The notes under the pieces: generated by a model | The model's input: the letters and a program-made list of their open reading frames with translations, nothing else | The model's database searches: none | What the model was told of the DNA's origin: nothing | Assembly: GCA_024638355.1 (NCBI GenBank) | Contig: JAHEKO010000069.1 | Location: 1 to 8,351 of the forward strand | Source of the DNA: Acidobacteriota bacterium | GTDB taxonomy: Bacteria > Acidobacteriota > Thermoanaerobaculia > Multivoradales > JAHEKO01 | DNA: 8,351 nt | Reading direction: 5' to 3' | Translations under genes and position numbers: made by a program | Shown: positions 1 through 6,217 of the stretch, in pieces | How the letters are laid out: each line of letters begins with the position of its first letter | Position numbering within the stretch: position 1 is the first letter of the stretch

Positions 1-615
1 ACCGAGCGCGGCGACGAGCCGGTGGCCTTCGAGCACGACTGCCGGGAGGGCATTTGCGGCTCGTGCAACCTGATGATCAACGGCAGGGCGCACGGCCCCG
101 AGCCCGGCACCGCGACCTGTCAGCTCCACATGCGGAAGTTCAAGGACGGCGACTCGATCCGTATCGAGCCCTGGCGCTCGGCCGCCTTTCCGATCCTCAA
201 GGACCTGGTGGTCGACCGCAGCAAGTTCGACAAGATCATCCAGGCGGGCGGCTTCGTCTCCTTCAACACCGGCAGCGCGCCGGACGCCAACCTGATTCCG
301 GTGCCGAAGCGGGACGCGGATCTGGCGATGGACGCCGCCGCGTGCATCGGCTGCGGCGCCTGCGTGGCGCAGTGCCCGAACGGCGCCGCGCAGCTCTTCA
401 CCGCGGCCAAGATCTCGCACCTGTCGCTCCTCCCGCAGGGGAATCCGGAGCGAGATCAGCGCGTGCTTCGCATGGTCGAGGAGATGGAGGCGTCGTTCGG
501 TTCGTGCACCAACTTCGGCGAGTGCGAGGTCGCCTGCCCGAAGGAGATCTCCATCGACTTCATCGCGCGGATGAATCGGGAGTACCTGCGAGCGCGCCTC
601 CGCGGCGGTCGCTGA
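1..615 (+). CDS. sdhB: Succinate dehydrogenase/fumarate reductase iron-sulfur subunit (5' truncated by window)
   Basis: This is the electron-transfer subunit of succinate:quinone oxidoreductase. It carries electrons from the flavoprotein SdhA through three Fe-S clusters to the membrane quinone site. The frame is open from base 1, so the true start lies upstream and the last 204 residues are visible. Counting from base 1, the [2Fe-2S] ligands are C14, C19, C22 (CREGICGSC) and C40. The [4Fe-4S] ligands are C115, C118, C121 (CIGCGAC) and C179. The [3Fe-4S] ligands are C125, C169 and C175. The C169-x5-C175-x3-C179 spacing matches the family. The [16 protein letters not shown] stretch and the 18-residue step from C22 to C40 point to the non-classical subgroup found in Actinobacteria, Bacteroidota and similar lineages rather than the E. 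coli type. Only about 40 to 50 N-terminal residues should be missing. SdhA and the membrane anchor are presumably upstream. Whether it runs as dehydrogenase or fumarate reductase cannot be told from this subunit. Confidence 0.93.
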   Translation, partial: TERGDEPVAFEHDCREGICGSCNLMINGRAHGPEPGTATCQLHMRKFKDGDSIRIEPWRSAAFPILKDLVVDRSKFDKIIQAGGFVSFNTGSAPDANLIPVPKRDADLAMDAAACIGCGACVAQCPNGAAQLFTAAKISHLSLLPQGNPERDQRVLRMVEEMEASFGSCTNFGECEVACPKEISIDFIARMNREYLRARLRGGR

Positions 616-628
616 CGGCGGAGCTCGC

Positions 629-1162
629 CTAGGCCGGCTTGCGCTCGCTGACCAGGCCGCTGCTCACGAGCCGCGTGGTGAGGGCGGCGAGGCAGCGCTC
701 GAGCACCTTGTAGATGCCCGAGCTGCGGTAGCCCATCCGCTCGGCCGTTTCGAGCGGCGTGCAGCCGAGTCCGTAGCGCAGCTGCAGGAGCGAGCGGCAG
801 CGCGAGGAGAGCTTGCCGATCGCGCAGCTCAGGTCCGAGTTGAGGTCGGCGACCTCCTGCGCCGGGCGCTCGGGCGTGGCGACGGACTCGAGAATGGCCG
901 TATCGACGGCGTTGTAGAGGCGGCGCCGCCGGGTCCGCCAGTAGACGAGGCAGCGCTTGCGCAGCGTTCCGAGCAGCCAGGGCTCGGTCTGCCGGATGGT
1001 CTCCTGCTTGTGCAGGTAGACGATGAAGGTCTCCTGCAGCAGATCCTCGGCGTCCGCCGGCGGAATTCGGTAGCGGGCGAAGATCTGGCGAGCCTTCGGC
1101 TTGATGCGCGCGACGACGCTTTCAAGCTCCTCGGTCGTGCCGGGACTCTCCGTGCTGGCCAT
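629..1162 (-). CDS. Sigma-70 family RNA polymerase sigma factor, ECF-like
   Basis: This 177-residue protein has the two-domain layout of an ECF sigma factor. Sigma region 2 spans about residues 24-80 and includes the core-binding motif DAEDLLQETF (37-46), then PWLLGTLRKRCLVYWRTRRRR (region 2.3/2.4, ending in a basic run). Sigma region 4 spans about 116-165, with a helix-turn-helix in CTPLETAERMGYRSSGIYKVLERC. It would direct RNA polymerase to a small regulon. The ATG at 1162 is the first start; no clear Shine-Dalgarno precedes it. It is convergent with sdhB, with only 13 bases between stop codons, and co-directional with the oxidoreductase gene 98 bases upstream. No anti-sigma gene is adjacent. 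It has five cysteines (71, 113, 122, 134, 157), rather many for its size, with no recognised zinc motif. The family call is firm from the motifs; the ECF subgroup and its trigger are unknown. Confidence 0.85.
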   Translation of the reverse strand: MASTESPGTTEELESVVARIKPKARQIFARYRIPPADAEDLLQETFIVYLHKQETIRQTEPWLLGTLRKRCLVYWRTRRRRLYNAVDTAILESVATPERPAQEVADLNSDLSCAIGKLSSRCRSLLQLRYGLGCTPLETAERMGYRSSGIYKVLERCLAALTTRLVSSGLVSERKPA

Positions 1163-1228
1163 AGAGCTTTATCAATGTACCACCGAGCGCGAGGGGAGGT
1201 CCAGCCGGGCCCGTCATCGTCGCTAGGC

Positions 1229-1250
1229 CGGCGAGTCGAGCGTCTCGCCG
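1229..1250 (-). terminator. Possible terminator stem-loop after the oxidoreductase gene
   Basis: A perfect 7-bp stem (CGGCGAG/CTCGCCG, arms 1229-1235 and 1244-1250) with an 8-base loop lies 11 bases past the oxidoreductase stop on the minus strand. There is no T-tract, so it may be an attenuating hairpin or chance in GC-rich DNA. If it works, it separates the oxidoreductase operon from the sigma factor gene downstream. Confidence 0.3.
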
Positions 1251-1260
1251 CGCGGAGGCT

Positions 1261-2811
1261 CTACTTGAAGATCCTGAAGAAGAGCTGGAAGACCTTGCGG
1301 ACGAAGGGCGTGAGCTTGCCGCGGCGCCAGGTGTCGGCTGTCTTCTTGATGACCTCCGCCTGCGTCGGGTAGGGGTGGATGACGCCGGCGATCTTGCCCA
1401 GCCCGACGCCGGAAGCGATCGCCAACGTCACCTCGCTCAGCAGGTCGCCGGCGTGCTCCGCCACCAGGGTCGCGCCGAGGATCTTGTCCTTGCCCTTGAC
1501 GACGTGGAGGCGCAGAAAGCCTTCGGTGGCGCCGTCGAGAACGGCGCGATCGACGTCGGCCATCGGCAGCGTCAGGGTGTCGACCTCGTGGCCCTGCTCG
1601 ATCGCCTCCTGCTCGTAGAGCCCGACGTGCGCGACCTCCGGACTGGTGTAGGTGCACCACGGCACGACCAGGTCGCTCGCTTTGGCGCGGCCGAAGAAGA
1701 GCGAGTTCTGGATCGCGATCCGCGCCAGGGCGTCGGCCGTGTGGGTGAACTTGTAGCGGCTCGCGACGTCGCCCACCGCGTACACCTTCTTGTTCGAGGT
1801 TCTCAGCCGATCGTCGACCTCGACGCCTTGCTTGCCGAAGCGGACGCCGGCGGCCTCGAGGCCGATGCCGTCGACGTTGGGGGCGCGCCCCACGGCGATC
1901 AGGAGCTCGTCCACCGCGAGCTCGACGCCGTCGCCGTCGCGCTCGTAGCGGACGATCTTGGCGCCGTCTCTCGACTCGACTCCCACGACCCGGACGCCGC
2001 ACTCGAGCTCGACGCCGTCGCGGATCAACGAATCCTCGACGATCTTCGCGGCGTCCCGATCCTCGCGCGGCAGGATGTGGGGGGCCATGTCGAGCAGGGT
2101 CACCCGGCTGCCGAAGCGGGCGAACGACTGCGCCAGCTCGCATCCGATCGGGCCGGCCCCGATCACGCCGAGGCGCCCGGGGAGCTCGGTGAGGGTGAAC
2201 ACGGTCTCGTTGGTGAGATAGCCGACCTCGCCGCAGCCCGGGATCGGCGGCACGAAGGGTCGCGCGCCGGTGGCGATGACCGCGCGCCGGAACTCGAGAC
2301 GCCGGCCGCCCACCTCCACCGAGTCGGGGCCGACGAAGCGCCCCTCGCCGATGAACACGTCGACGCCGAGGTCGCGGAAGCGCCGGGCGCTGTCGTGCCG
2401 GCTGATGCCCGCCCGCAGCTCGCGCATGCGAGCCATCACGCGGCCGAAGTCCCCGCTGCCCGAGGTGGCTGGGGCGCCGAAGAGCTCGTGCCCGCGCGCC
2501 GCGTCGTGCCAGGCGCGGGCGGCCCGGATCAGCGCCTTCGACGGCACGCAGCCGTAGTTCAGGCAGTCGCCTCCGAGCATTCGCCGCTCGATCATGGCGA
2601 CGCGCGCTCCGAGGCCGGCGGCGCCGGCGGCGCTGACGAGCCCGGCGGTACCGGCGCCGATCACGACCAGATGGTAGCGGCCCGCCGGCTCCGGATTCAC
2701 CCAGTCGACGGGATGGACGTTGTCCACCAGGGTTTTGTTGTGGCGGTCGAAGGGCTCGACGAGGGCGGCGAGCTCTTCGTCGAGACCCGGATTCTCCAGT
2801 CGCTCAAGCAT
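1261..2811 (-). CDS. MerA-like FAD-dependent pyridine nucleotide-disulfide oxidoreductase
   Basis: This 516-residue flavoenzyme belongs to the class I disulfide reductase family (glutathione reductase, lipoamide dehydrogenase, mercuric reductase). A leader of about 45 residues precedes the FAD-binding GxGxxG (VVIGAGTAGLVSA, G52/G54/G57). The redox-active disulfide is C83/C88 in GGDCLNYGCVPSK. The NAD(P)H Rossmann motif GVIGAGPIGCE is at 215-225, and the second FAD motif VYAVGDVA is at 343-350. The dimerisation domain follows and contains HPYPTQAE (479-486). In glutathione reductase and lipoamide dehydrogenase the catalytic base is the His just before PT; here that position is Tyr481, as in MerA. 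The C-terminal CC pair and the N-terminal HMA domain of true MerA are absent, so mercury reduction is not supported. The ATG at 2811 overlaps the upstream VTT gene by 8 bases and is preceded by a purine-rich GGGAGAAGAAG. Its substrate is unknown; the family commonly travels with, or is fused to, TVP38 domains. The C-terminus is basic and aromatic (501-516) and might contact the membrane. Confidence 0.9.
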   Translation of the reverse strand: MLERLENPGLDEELAALVEPFDRHNKTLVDNVHPVDWVNPEPAGRYHLVVIGAGTAGLVSAAGAAGLGARVAMIERRMLGGDCLNYGCVPSKALIRAARAWHDAARGHELFGAPATSGSGDFGRVMARMRELRAGISRHDSARRFRDLGVDVFIGEGRFVGPDSVEVGGRRLEFRRAVIATGARPFVPPIPGCGEVGYLTNETVFTLTELPGRLGVIGAGPIGCELAQSFARFGSRVTLLDMAPHILPREDRDAAKIVEDSLIRDGVELECGVRVVGVESRDGAKIVRYERDGDGVELAVDELLIAVGRAPNVDGIGLEAAGVRFGKQGVEVDDRLRTSNKKVYAVGDVASRYKFTHTADALARIAIQNSLFFGRAKASDLVVPWCTYTSPEVAHVGLYEQEAIEQGHEVDTLTLPMADVDRAVLDGATEGFLRLHVVKGKDKILGATLVAEHAGDLLSEVTLAIASGVGLGKIAGVIHPYPTQAEVIKKTADTWRRGKLTPFVRKVFQLFFRIFK

Positions 2812-3556
2812 CTTCTTCTCCCTGGGCCTCGCGGAGCGCCCGCCGGGCGATGCGGGTGATGATCGTCGTCACCAGGATGGTGGCGACCAGCCCGACGCCG
2901 AGAAGCGCCCAGTCGGCCGCGCCCCGGTCGGGGCGGGCACCGCTGGCGACCTCCGCCAGGCTGCCGAGTGCCTTGCCGTAGTAGACGTACAGGAAGGTGC
3001 CGGGGACCATGCCGAGGCAGGCGATGAGGTAGTCGACGAAGCGCACCCTGGTCAGGCCGAGACCGTAGTTGAGGAGGCTGTAGGGAAAGGCCGGGGAGAG
3101 CCGCAGCAGAAAGACGATCTTGCGTCCTTGCCGGCCGACCGCGCTGTCGATCGAGCGGAACTTCGGGCGGCTCTCGAGCCGACGCTCGATCGCCCCGCGG
3201 GCGAGGTAGCGGGCGATGAGGAAGGCTGCCGAGGCGCCGAGGGTCGAGCCGAAGAAGACCAGCAGCGTCCCCTTGCCGAGCCCGAAGATGGCGCCGGCGG
3301 CCAGCGTCAGGAGCGAGCCGGGTACGAAGGCCACGGTCGCCACGGCGTAGCCCGCGATGAAGACCAGCGGGCCCCAGATGCCGAGGCTATCCACCCACTC
3401 GGCGAACTGCGGCACATAGCCGCCCAGCTCCTTGCCGGCGACGAAGAGCGCCGCCACCGCGGCGAGGCCGAGGACGATCTTGATCAGCAGACCGGCACGG
3501 CCGCCGGCTGGAGCCGCCGTCGGGGCGGTGGCGGTATCGGACGGACTCTGCGGCAT
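2804..3556 (-). CDS. TVP38/TMEM64 family (VTT/DedA-like) membrane protein
   Basis: This integral membrane protein of 250 residues carries a VTT (SNARE-associated Golgi, DedA-superfamily) domain. After a Pro/Ala-rich cytosolic N-terminus there are membrane segments at about 22-41 and 60-78. Next come FVPGSLLTLAAGAIFG (77-92), a segment at 95-116, the conserved LRLSPAFPYSLLNYGLG (151-167), GMVPGTFLYVYYG (182-194) and a last segment at about 215-236. A GTG at 3562 would add two residues, but the strong GAAGGAG lies only 2 bases before it and a normal 8 bases before the ATG at 3556, so the ATG is chosen. Its stop overlaps the start of the MerA-like oxidoreductase, implying translational coupling and a joint function. 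DedA-superfamily proteins include lipid carriers and scramblases, but the role of this subgroup is not established. Confidence 0.88.
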   Translation of the reverse strand: MPQSPSDTATAPTAAPAGGRAGLLIKIVLGLAAVAALFVAGKELGGYVPQFAEWVDSLGIWGPLVFIAGYAVATVAFVPGSLLTLAAGAIFGLGKGTLLVFFGSTLGASAAFLIARYLARGAIERRLESRPKFRSIDSAVGRQGRKIVFLLRLSPAFPYSLLNYGLGLTRVRFVDYLIACLGMVPGTFLYVYYGKALGSLAEVASGARPDRGAADWALLGVGLVATILVTTIITRIARRALREAQGEEDA

Positions 3557-3564
3557 TCTCACGG

Positions 3565-3571
3565 CTCCTTC
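3565..3571 (-). promoter_or_regulatory. Ribosome binding site that fixes the VTT gene start
   Basis: GAAGGAG on the minus strand sits 8 bases before the ATG at 3556 and only 2 bases before the in-frame GTG at 3562. This favours the ATG as the initiation codon. Confidence 0.7.
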
Positions 3572-3596
3572 GGCGAGCGGGTACGGGGGGCACGAA

Positions 3597-3617
3597 CGGC
3601 CGGCCGGTCGGCCGCCG
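3597..3617 (-). terminator. GC-rich hairpin between the small membrane gene and the VTT gene
   Basis: The arms 3597-3605 and 3610-3617 pair over 8 G-C pairs with one bulged base and a 4-base loop. The hairpin lies about 42 bases beyond the stop of the small membrane protein and upstream of the VTT gene, in their shared direction. There is no T-tract. It could be a terminator, a processing hairpin or chance in GGCC-rich sequence. Confidence 0.22.
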
Positions 3618-3658
3618 GTCGTGGACGCACGATTTGAGTGAGGCGAGGGGCCGGCTTC

Positions 3659-3964
3659 TTACGCGGCCACCCACATCGCGCCGGCCAGGAGCACTCCGCT
3701 GACGCCGATCAGCATGCCGGCCACCGCGCCGAGGTTACCCCACAGCGTTCCGTGCTTTGCGGTCTTGCCCAGGATGAAGAGGCTCGCCGAGGCGATCAGC
3801 GCCTGCGAGAGGACCATGGCGAGGGTGAATGCGTCGGATGGGGCCTGACCGGCCGGGCCGCCGAGGGCGATCGAGGCATTGGCGGCGGCCACCGCGAAAC
3901 CCAGGCCGGCGGTCGCGATCGCGACGAAATCCCATATCTTGGGCTTCGGAAGATCCTGCAGCAT
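3659..3964 (-). CDS. Small three-span membrane protein, unknown function
   Basis: This reading frame of 101 residues starts at the ATG at 3964 (MLQDLPKPKIWDF). The frame is open to an ATG at 4060, but that 32-residue extension is charged, unlike a leader, and would be read out of the AT-rich glnA control region, so the shorter start is preferred. No clear Shine-Dalgarno supports either. Predicted membrane segments lie at about 13-34, 47-67 and 76-99, with short loops containing GGPAGQAPSD and GKTAKHGTLWGN. I do not recognise a family. It is transcribed away from glnA and towards the VTT/oxidoreductase pair, about 100 bases upstream of the VTT gene, so it may share their transcript. The hydrophobic pattern and ordinary Ala/Gly-rich composition make it likely to be a real protein. 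Confidence 0.6.
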   Translation of the reverse strand: MLQDLPKPKIWDFVAIATAGLGFAVAAANASIALGGPAGQAPSDAFTLAMVLSQALIASASLFILGKTAKHGTLWGNLGAVAGMLIGVSGVLLAGAMWVAA

Positions 3965-4011
3965 CGCCGGGGATGCTAGCACAGCGGCGCGCGACTCGTT
4001 CGACGCCGCAG

Positions 4012-4029
4012 TGCACATAAAGTTGTGCA
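4012..4029. promoter_or_regulatory. Dyad TGCACA-N6-TGTGCA in the glnA upstream region
   Basis: This perfect 6-bp inverted repeat with a 6-base AT-rich spacer lies about 103 bases before the glnA ATG. It resembles the NtrC operator (GCAC-N7-GTGC) but has N8 between the half-sites, one base more, and I see no convincing sigma-54 -24/-12 element downstream. A nitrogen regulator is an attractive reading because of the target gene, but other dimeric regulators are equally possible. Confidence 0.4.
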
Positions 4030-4076
4030 GTTTGCGCAAGAAATACCTGACGTTTTGCAAAAAATGTGTTGCGCAG
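4023..4076 (+). repeat. Four TTGYRCAR-like short repeats upstream of glnA
   Basis: TTGTGCAG (4023-4030), TTGCGCAA (4032-4039, a perfect palindrome), TTGCAAAA (4055-4062) and TTGCGCAG (4069-4076) occur within 54 bases. The first overlaps the right half of the TGCACA/TGTGCA dyad. They may be binding sites for one regulator of glnA, or the last may double as a -35 hexamer. Confidence 0.35.
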
Positions 4077-4097
4077 AGGGTTTTTTTGAACTAGGTT
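4069..4097 (+). promoter_or_regulatory. Weak candidate glnA promoter
   Basis: TTGCGC (4069-4074) and TAGGTT (4092-4097) are 17 bases apart and would start transcription about 28 bases before the glnA ATG. Each hexamer matches the housekeeping consensus at only 3 of 6 positions. The support comes mainly from position and the local AT-richness. Confidence 0.22.
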
Positions 4098-4114
4098 CTC
4101 GTCGTCACGACAAA

Positions 4115-4120
4115 AAGGAG
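4115..4120 (+). promoter_or_regulatory. glnA ribosome binding site
   Basis: AAGGAG is followed by an 11-base spacer to the ATG at 4132. That spacing is a little long but functional, and no other in-frame start competes. Confidence 0.7.
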
Positions 4121-4131
4121 ATGACACTCTG

Positions 4132-5460
4132 ATGAATCCTGCCGAGATCATGAAAGCCGTCGAAAGCGAGAAGGTGCGCTTTCTGCGGCTGCAGTTCACC
4201 GACCTGATGGGAGCGCTCAAGAACGTCGAGGTGCCGCGCAGCCAGTTCGAGAAGGCTCTCGACGGCCAGATCATGTTCGACGGCTCCTCGATCGAGGGCT
4301 TCGTTCGGATCGAAGAGTCGGACATGCTGCTGGTACCGGACCTCGAGACCTTCACCGTCAATCCCTGGACCAGTCCCGATGGGACCCGCGTCGCGCGCCT
4401 TATCTGCGACGTCTACCGGCCGGACGGCACTCCCTTCGCCGGCTGTCCGAGACTCTGCCTGAAGCGGCAGGTGGAGAAGGCGAAGGAGGCCGGCTACACG
4501 GCGGTCTTCGGCCCCGAGCCCGAGTTCTTCCTCTTCCAGCGCGACCAGAAGGGGGATCCCCTGGTCGAGACCCACGACGTGGGTGGCTACTTCGATCTGA
4601 CGCCCGTCGACCTCGGCGAGGAGTGCCGGCGCGACGTCGTCGTGGTCCTGGAATCGATGGGCTTCGAGGTCGAGGCGGCGCATCATGAGGTCGCCCCGGG
4701 GCAGCACGAGATCGACTTCAAGTACTCGGACGCCGTCAAGTGCGCCGACTCCGTGGCGACTTTCAAGTTCGTGGTCAAGAAGGTCGCCCTCGATCACGGT
4801 CTGCACGCCAGCTTCATGCCCAAGCCGATCGCCGGCGTCAATGGCTCGGGGATGCACTGTCACCAGAGTTTGCTCTCCATCGACGGCGAGAACGCCTTCT
4901 ACGATCCCGACGGCGACTGGCAGCTCTCGACGACCGCCCTGGCCTACATCGGCGGCATCCTCAAGCATGCCAAGGCGCTGGTGGCGGTGACCAACCCGCT
5001 GGTCAACTCCTACAAGCGGCTGGTGCCCGGATTCGAGGCGCCGACCAACATCGCCTGGTCCGAGAAGAACCGGTCGCCGCTGGTGCGGGTACCGGCCAAG
5101 AGAGGGATGTCGACCCGCTGCGAAGTGCGGATGCCCGACCCCGGCTGCAACCCCTACCTGGCCATCGCGGCGATGATGGCATCGGGCCTCGACGGCGTCG
5201 AGAACGAACTCAACGCCGGTCCGCCGGTCAACAAGAACATCTTCGCCATGAGTCACCGCGAGAAGCGCCGCCTCAAGATCGACGAGCTCCCCGGCGATCT
5301 GAACCAGGCGCTCAAGCATCTGGCCAAGGACAAGATTCTCGTCGAGGCGCTGGGCGACCACATCCACGAGCACTTCCAGCACGCCAAGGCGGTCGAGTGG
5401 GCGGACTACATCTCTTCAGTCCACGACTGGGAGCGGGATCGCTACCTGGCGGCGTACTGA
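4132..5460 (+). CDS. glnA: Glutamine synthetase, type I (GSI-alpha)
   Basis: This enzyme makes glutamine from glutamate, ammonia and ATP in the cytosol as a dodecamer, the main entry of ammonium into metabolism. The protein is 442 residues, the Bacillus-type length. Visible motifs are DGSSIEGFVRIEESDM (50-65), the metal/substrate motif FGPEPEFF (126-133, E129 and E131), HHEVAPGQHEID (184-195), the NGSGMHCHQS segment (237-246, H242), the flap GFEAP (E302), NRSPLVRVP (313-321) and the Arg-rich CEVRMPDP (330-337). It lacks the insertion and the Tyr-containing adenylylation loop (NLYDLP type) of GSI-beta enzymes, so GlnE-type adenylylation is not expected. R59 aligns with the Bacillus Arg62 involved in glutamine feedback inhibition. 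A clear ribosome site precedes the ATG. It stands alone, 130 bases before a sigma factor gene, with no glnB or glnR beside it. Regulation is therefore likely transcriptional, through the AT-rich upstream region, plus direct feedback. Confidence 0.97.
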   Translation: MNPAEIMKAVESEKVRFLRLQFTDLMGALKNVEVPRSQFEKALDGQIMFDGSSIEGFVRIEESDMLLVPDLETFTVNPWTSPDGTRVARLICDVYRPDGTPFAGCPRLCLKRQVEKAKEAGYTAVFGPEPEFFLFQRDQKGDPLVETHDVGGYFDLTPVDLGEECRRDVVVVLESMGFEVEAAHHEVAPGQHEIDFKYSDAVKCADSVATFKFVVKKVALDHGLHASFMPKPIAGVNGSGMHCHQSLLSIDGENAFYDPDGDWQLSTTALAYIGGILKHAKALVAVTNPLVNSYKRLVPGFEAPTNIAWSEKNRSPLVRVPAKRGMSTRCEVRMPDPGCNPYLAIAAMMASGLDGVENELNAGPPVNKNIFAMSHREKRRLKIDELPGDLNQALKHLAKDKILVEALGDHIHEHFQHAKAVEWADYISSVHDWERDRYLAAY

Positions 5461-5477
5461 GTCTCGCCGGGCGCCGA

Positions 5478-5491
5478 GAGCCCTCCGGCTC
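5478..5491 (+). terminator. Short hairpin after glnA
   Basis: GAGCC-CTCC-GGCTC forms a 5-bp stem with a 4-base loop 17 bases past the glnA stop, without a T-tract. It is a weak terminator candidate, and read-through into the sigma factor operon remains possible. Confidence 0.22.
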
Positions 5492-5508
5492 GAGCGGTTG
5501 AACTCGGG

Positions 5509-5597
5509 GGGACACGATACGTACACGCGGTCAGAGGAGTACCCTTGGGCCGGCGCGTAGGAATGCCGGTCCATTCGCGTCACGCGTATCGTGTCCC
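5509..5597 (+). promoter_or_regulatory. Structured leader or operator: nested inverted repeats over the sigma factor start
   Basis: GGGACACGATACG (5509-5521) is exactly complementary to CGTATCGTGTCCC (5585-5597), a 13-bp perfect inverted repeat around 63 bases. Inside it, 5546-5554 pairs with 5565-5573 over 9 bp including one G-U, around a 10-base loop. The 3' arm of the outer stem contains the GTG start codon of the ECF sigma factor (5591-5593). The only good Shine-Dalgarno-like sequence, AGAGGAG (5533-5539), lies in the unpaired part of the large loop. As RNA this would sequester initiation; as DNA the two arms could be paired operator half-sites. No known riboswitch class is recognised. 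Confidence 0.5.
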
Positions 5598-6205
5598 TGC
5601 CGGACGAACAGCTGGTACTGCGGGTCCTCGGCGGCTCCGAGGACGCATTCCGCGATCTCGTACGCCGCTACCAGCGGCCGATCTTCGCGCTCATCCTGCG
5701 CATGGTGCGGGATCCGGCGGACGCCGAGGAGCTCGCCCAGGAGGTCTTCGTCAAGGCCTATCGGGCCCTCGACCGCTTCGATCGGTCCAAGAAGTTCTCG
5801 AGCTGGCTGTTCAAGATCGCGCACAACGCCTCGATCGACCGTCTGCGCCGCAAGCGCATCGCCACCGTTCCGCTCGAGACCAGCGAAGACGAGGGCGACC
5901 TGCTCTCGGTGGTGCCCGATCCACGCGCCGCGAGCCCCGCGGCGGCCACCGAGCGAGGCGAGCTGGCGGCCGCCTTCGAGGCCGCCCTCGGCCGGCTGCG
6001 GCCCGCATACCGTGAGGTCGTGGTCCTGCGGTTTCAGGAGGGTCTGGCCTACGAGGAGATCGCCGAGGTGACCGGGCTCCCCCTGGGCACGGTGAAGACC
6101 CATCTGCATCGCGCGCGGAAGGCGCTGGCGCGGGAGCTGACGCGGATGGGCTGGGGACCTTCGGGGGTGAAACCTTTGGAGAAGGGGTCTCGTAGGGCGC
6201 ACTAG
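5591..6205 (+). CDS. ECF (RpoE/SigW-like) RNA polymerase sigma factor
   Basis: This 204-residue alternative sigma factor has a textbook layout. Region 2 is residues 16-90, with the DPADAEELAQEVFVKAYRAL core-binding helix (41-60) and FSSWLFKIAHNASIDRLRRKR (69-89, regions 2.3-2.4). An acidic, Ala-rich linker (96-125) follows. Region 4 is 130-183, with LRPAYREVVVLRFQEGLAYEEIAEVTG and LGTVKTHLHRARKAL as the DNA-recognition helix-turn-helix. The GTG at 5591 gives the normal N-terminus (MSLPDEQLV). An in-frame stop at 5558 rules out any long extension, yet no Shine-Dalgarno stands at the usual distance; the start lies in the arm of an inverted repeat instead. The stop is followed at once by the ribosome site of the next gene, so it heads a three-gene operon. 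Envelope stress is a plausible trigger from the membrane partners, but this is inferred. Confidence 0.92.
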   Translation: MSLPDEQLVLRVLGGSEDAFRDLVRRYQRPIFALILRMVRDPADAEELAQEVFVKAYRALDRFDRSKKFSSWLFKIAHNASIDRLRRKRIATVPLETSEDEGDLLSVVPDPRAASPAAATERGELAAAFEAALGRLRPAYREVVVLRFQEGLAYEEIAEVTGLPLGTVKTHLHRARKALARELTRMGWGPSGVKPLEKGSRRAH

Positions 6206-6217
6206 AGGAGAAGAGTC

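Noticed and set aside
598..623. Hairpin between convergent sdhB and sigma factor genes as a bidirectional terminator
   Set aside because: Only a 6-bp stem with a 14-base loop and no T-tract. Such pairings are common by chance at this GC content.
1261..2811. True mercuric reductase (merA) and a mercury resistance operon
   Set aside because: There is no C-terminal cysteine pair, no HMA domain, and no merR, merT or merP nearby. The VTT neighbour fits the broader MerA-like family.
1375..2859. Long plus-strand open frame of 494 codons across the oxidoreductase gene
   Set aside because: It is the antisense shadow of the MerA-like gene in GC-rich DNA. Its translation is low-complexity (Asp/Ala/Arg/Gly-rich) with no motif, while the minus strand encodes all expected flavoenzyme motifs.
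4022..4035. Sigma-54 -24/-12 promoter upstream of glnA
   Set aside because: TTGC is present, but the paired GG at the required 10-base distance is missing here and at the other TTGC positions.
4121..4132. Mini-ORF of three codons (ATG ACA CTC TGA) overlapping the glnA start
   Set aside because: Its ATG directly abuts the AAGGAG with no spacer, so initiation there is unlikely. It is probably chance.
4105..5382. Minus-strand open frame of 425 codons opposite glnA
   Set aside because: It is an antisense shadow. The plus strand encodes a complete glutamine synthetase and the antisense product has no recognisable domain.
5545..6015. TTG start with good Shine-Dalgarno (5533-5539) opening a 156-codon frame over the sigma factor
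   Set aside because: The spacing is tempting, but the product is an Arg/Ala/Gly-rich out-of-frame reading of the sigma gene with no domain. A translated leader ending in the sigma frame cannot be shown from sequence alone.
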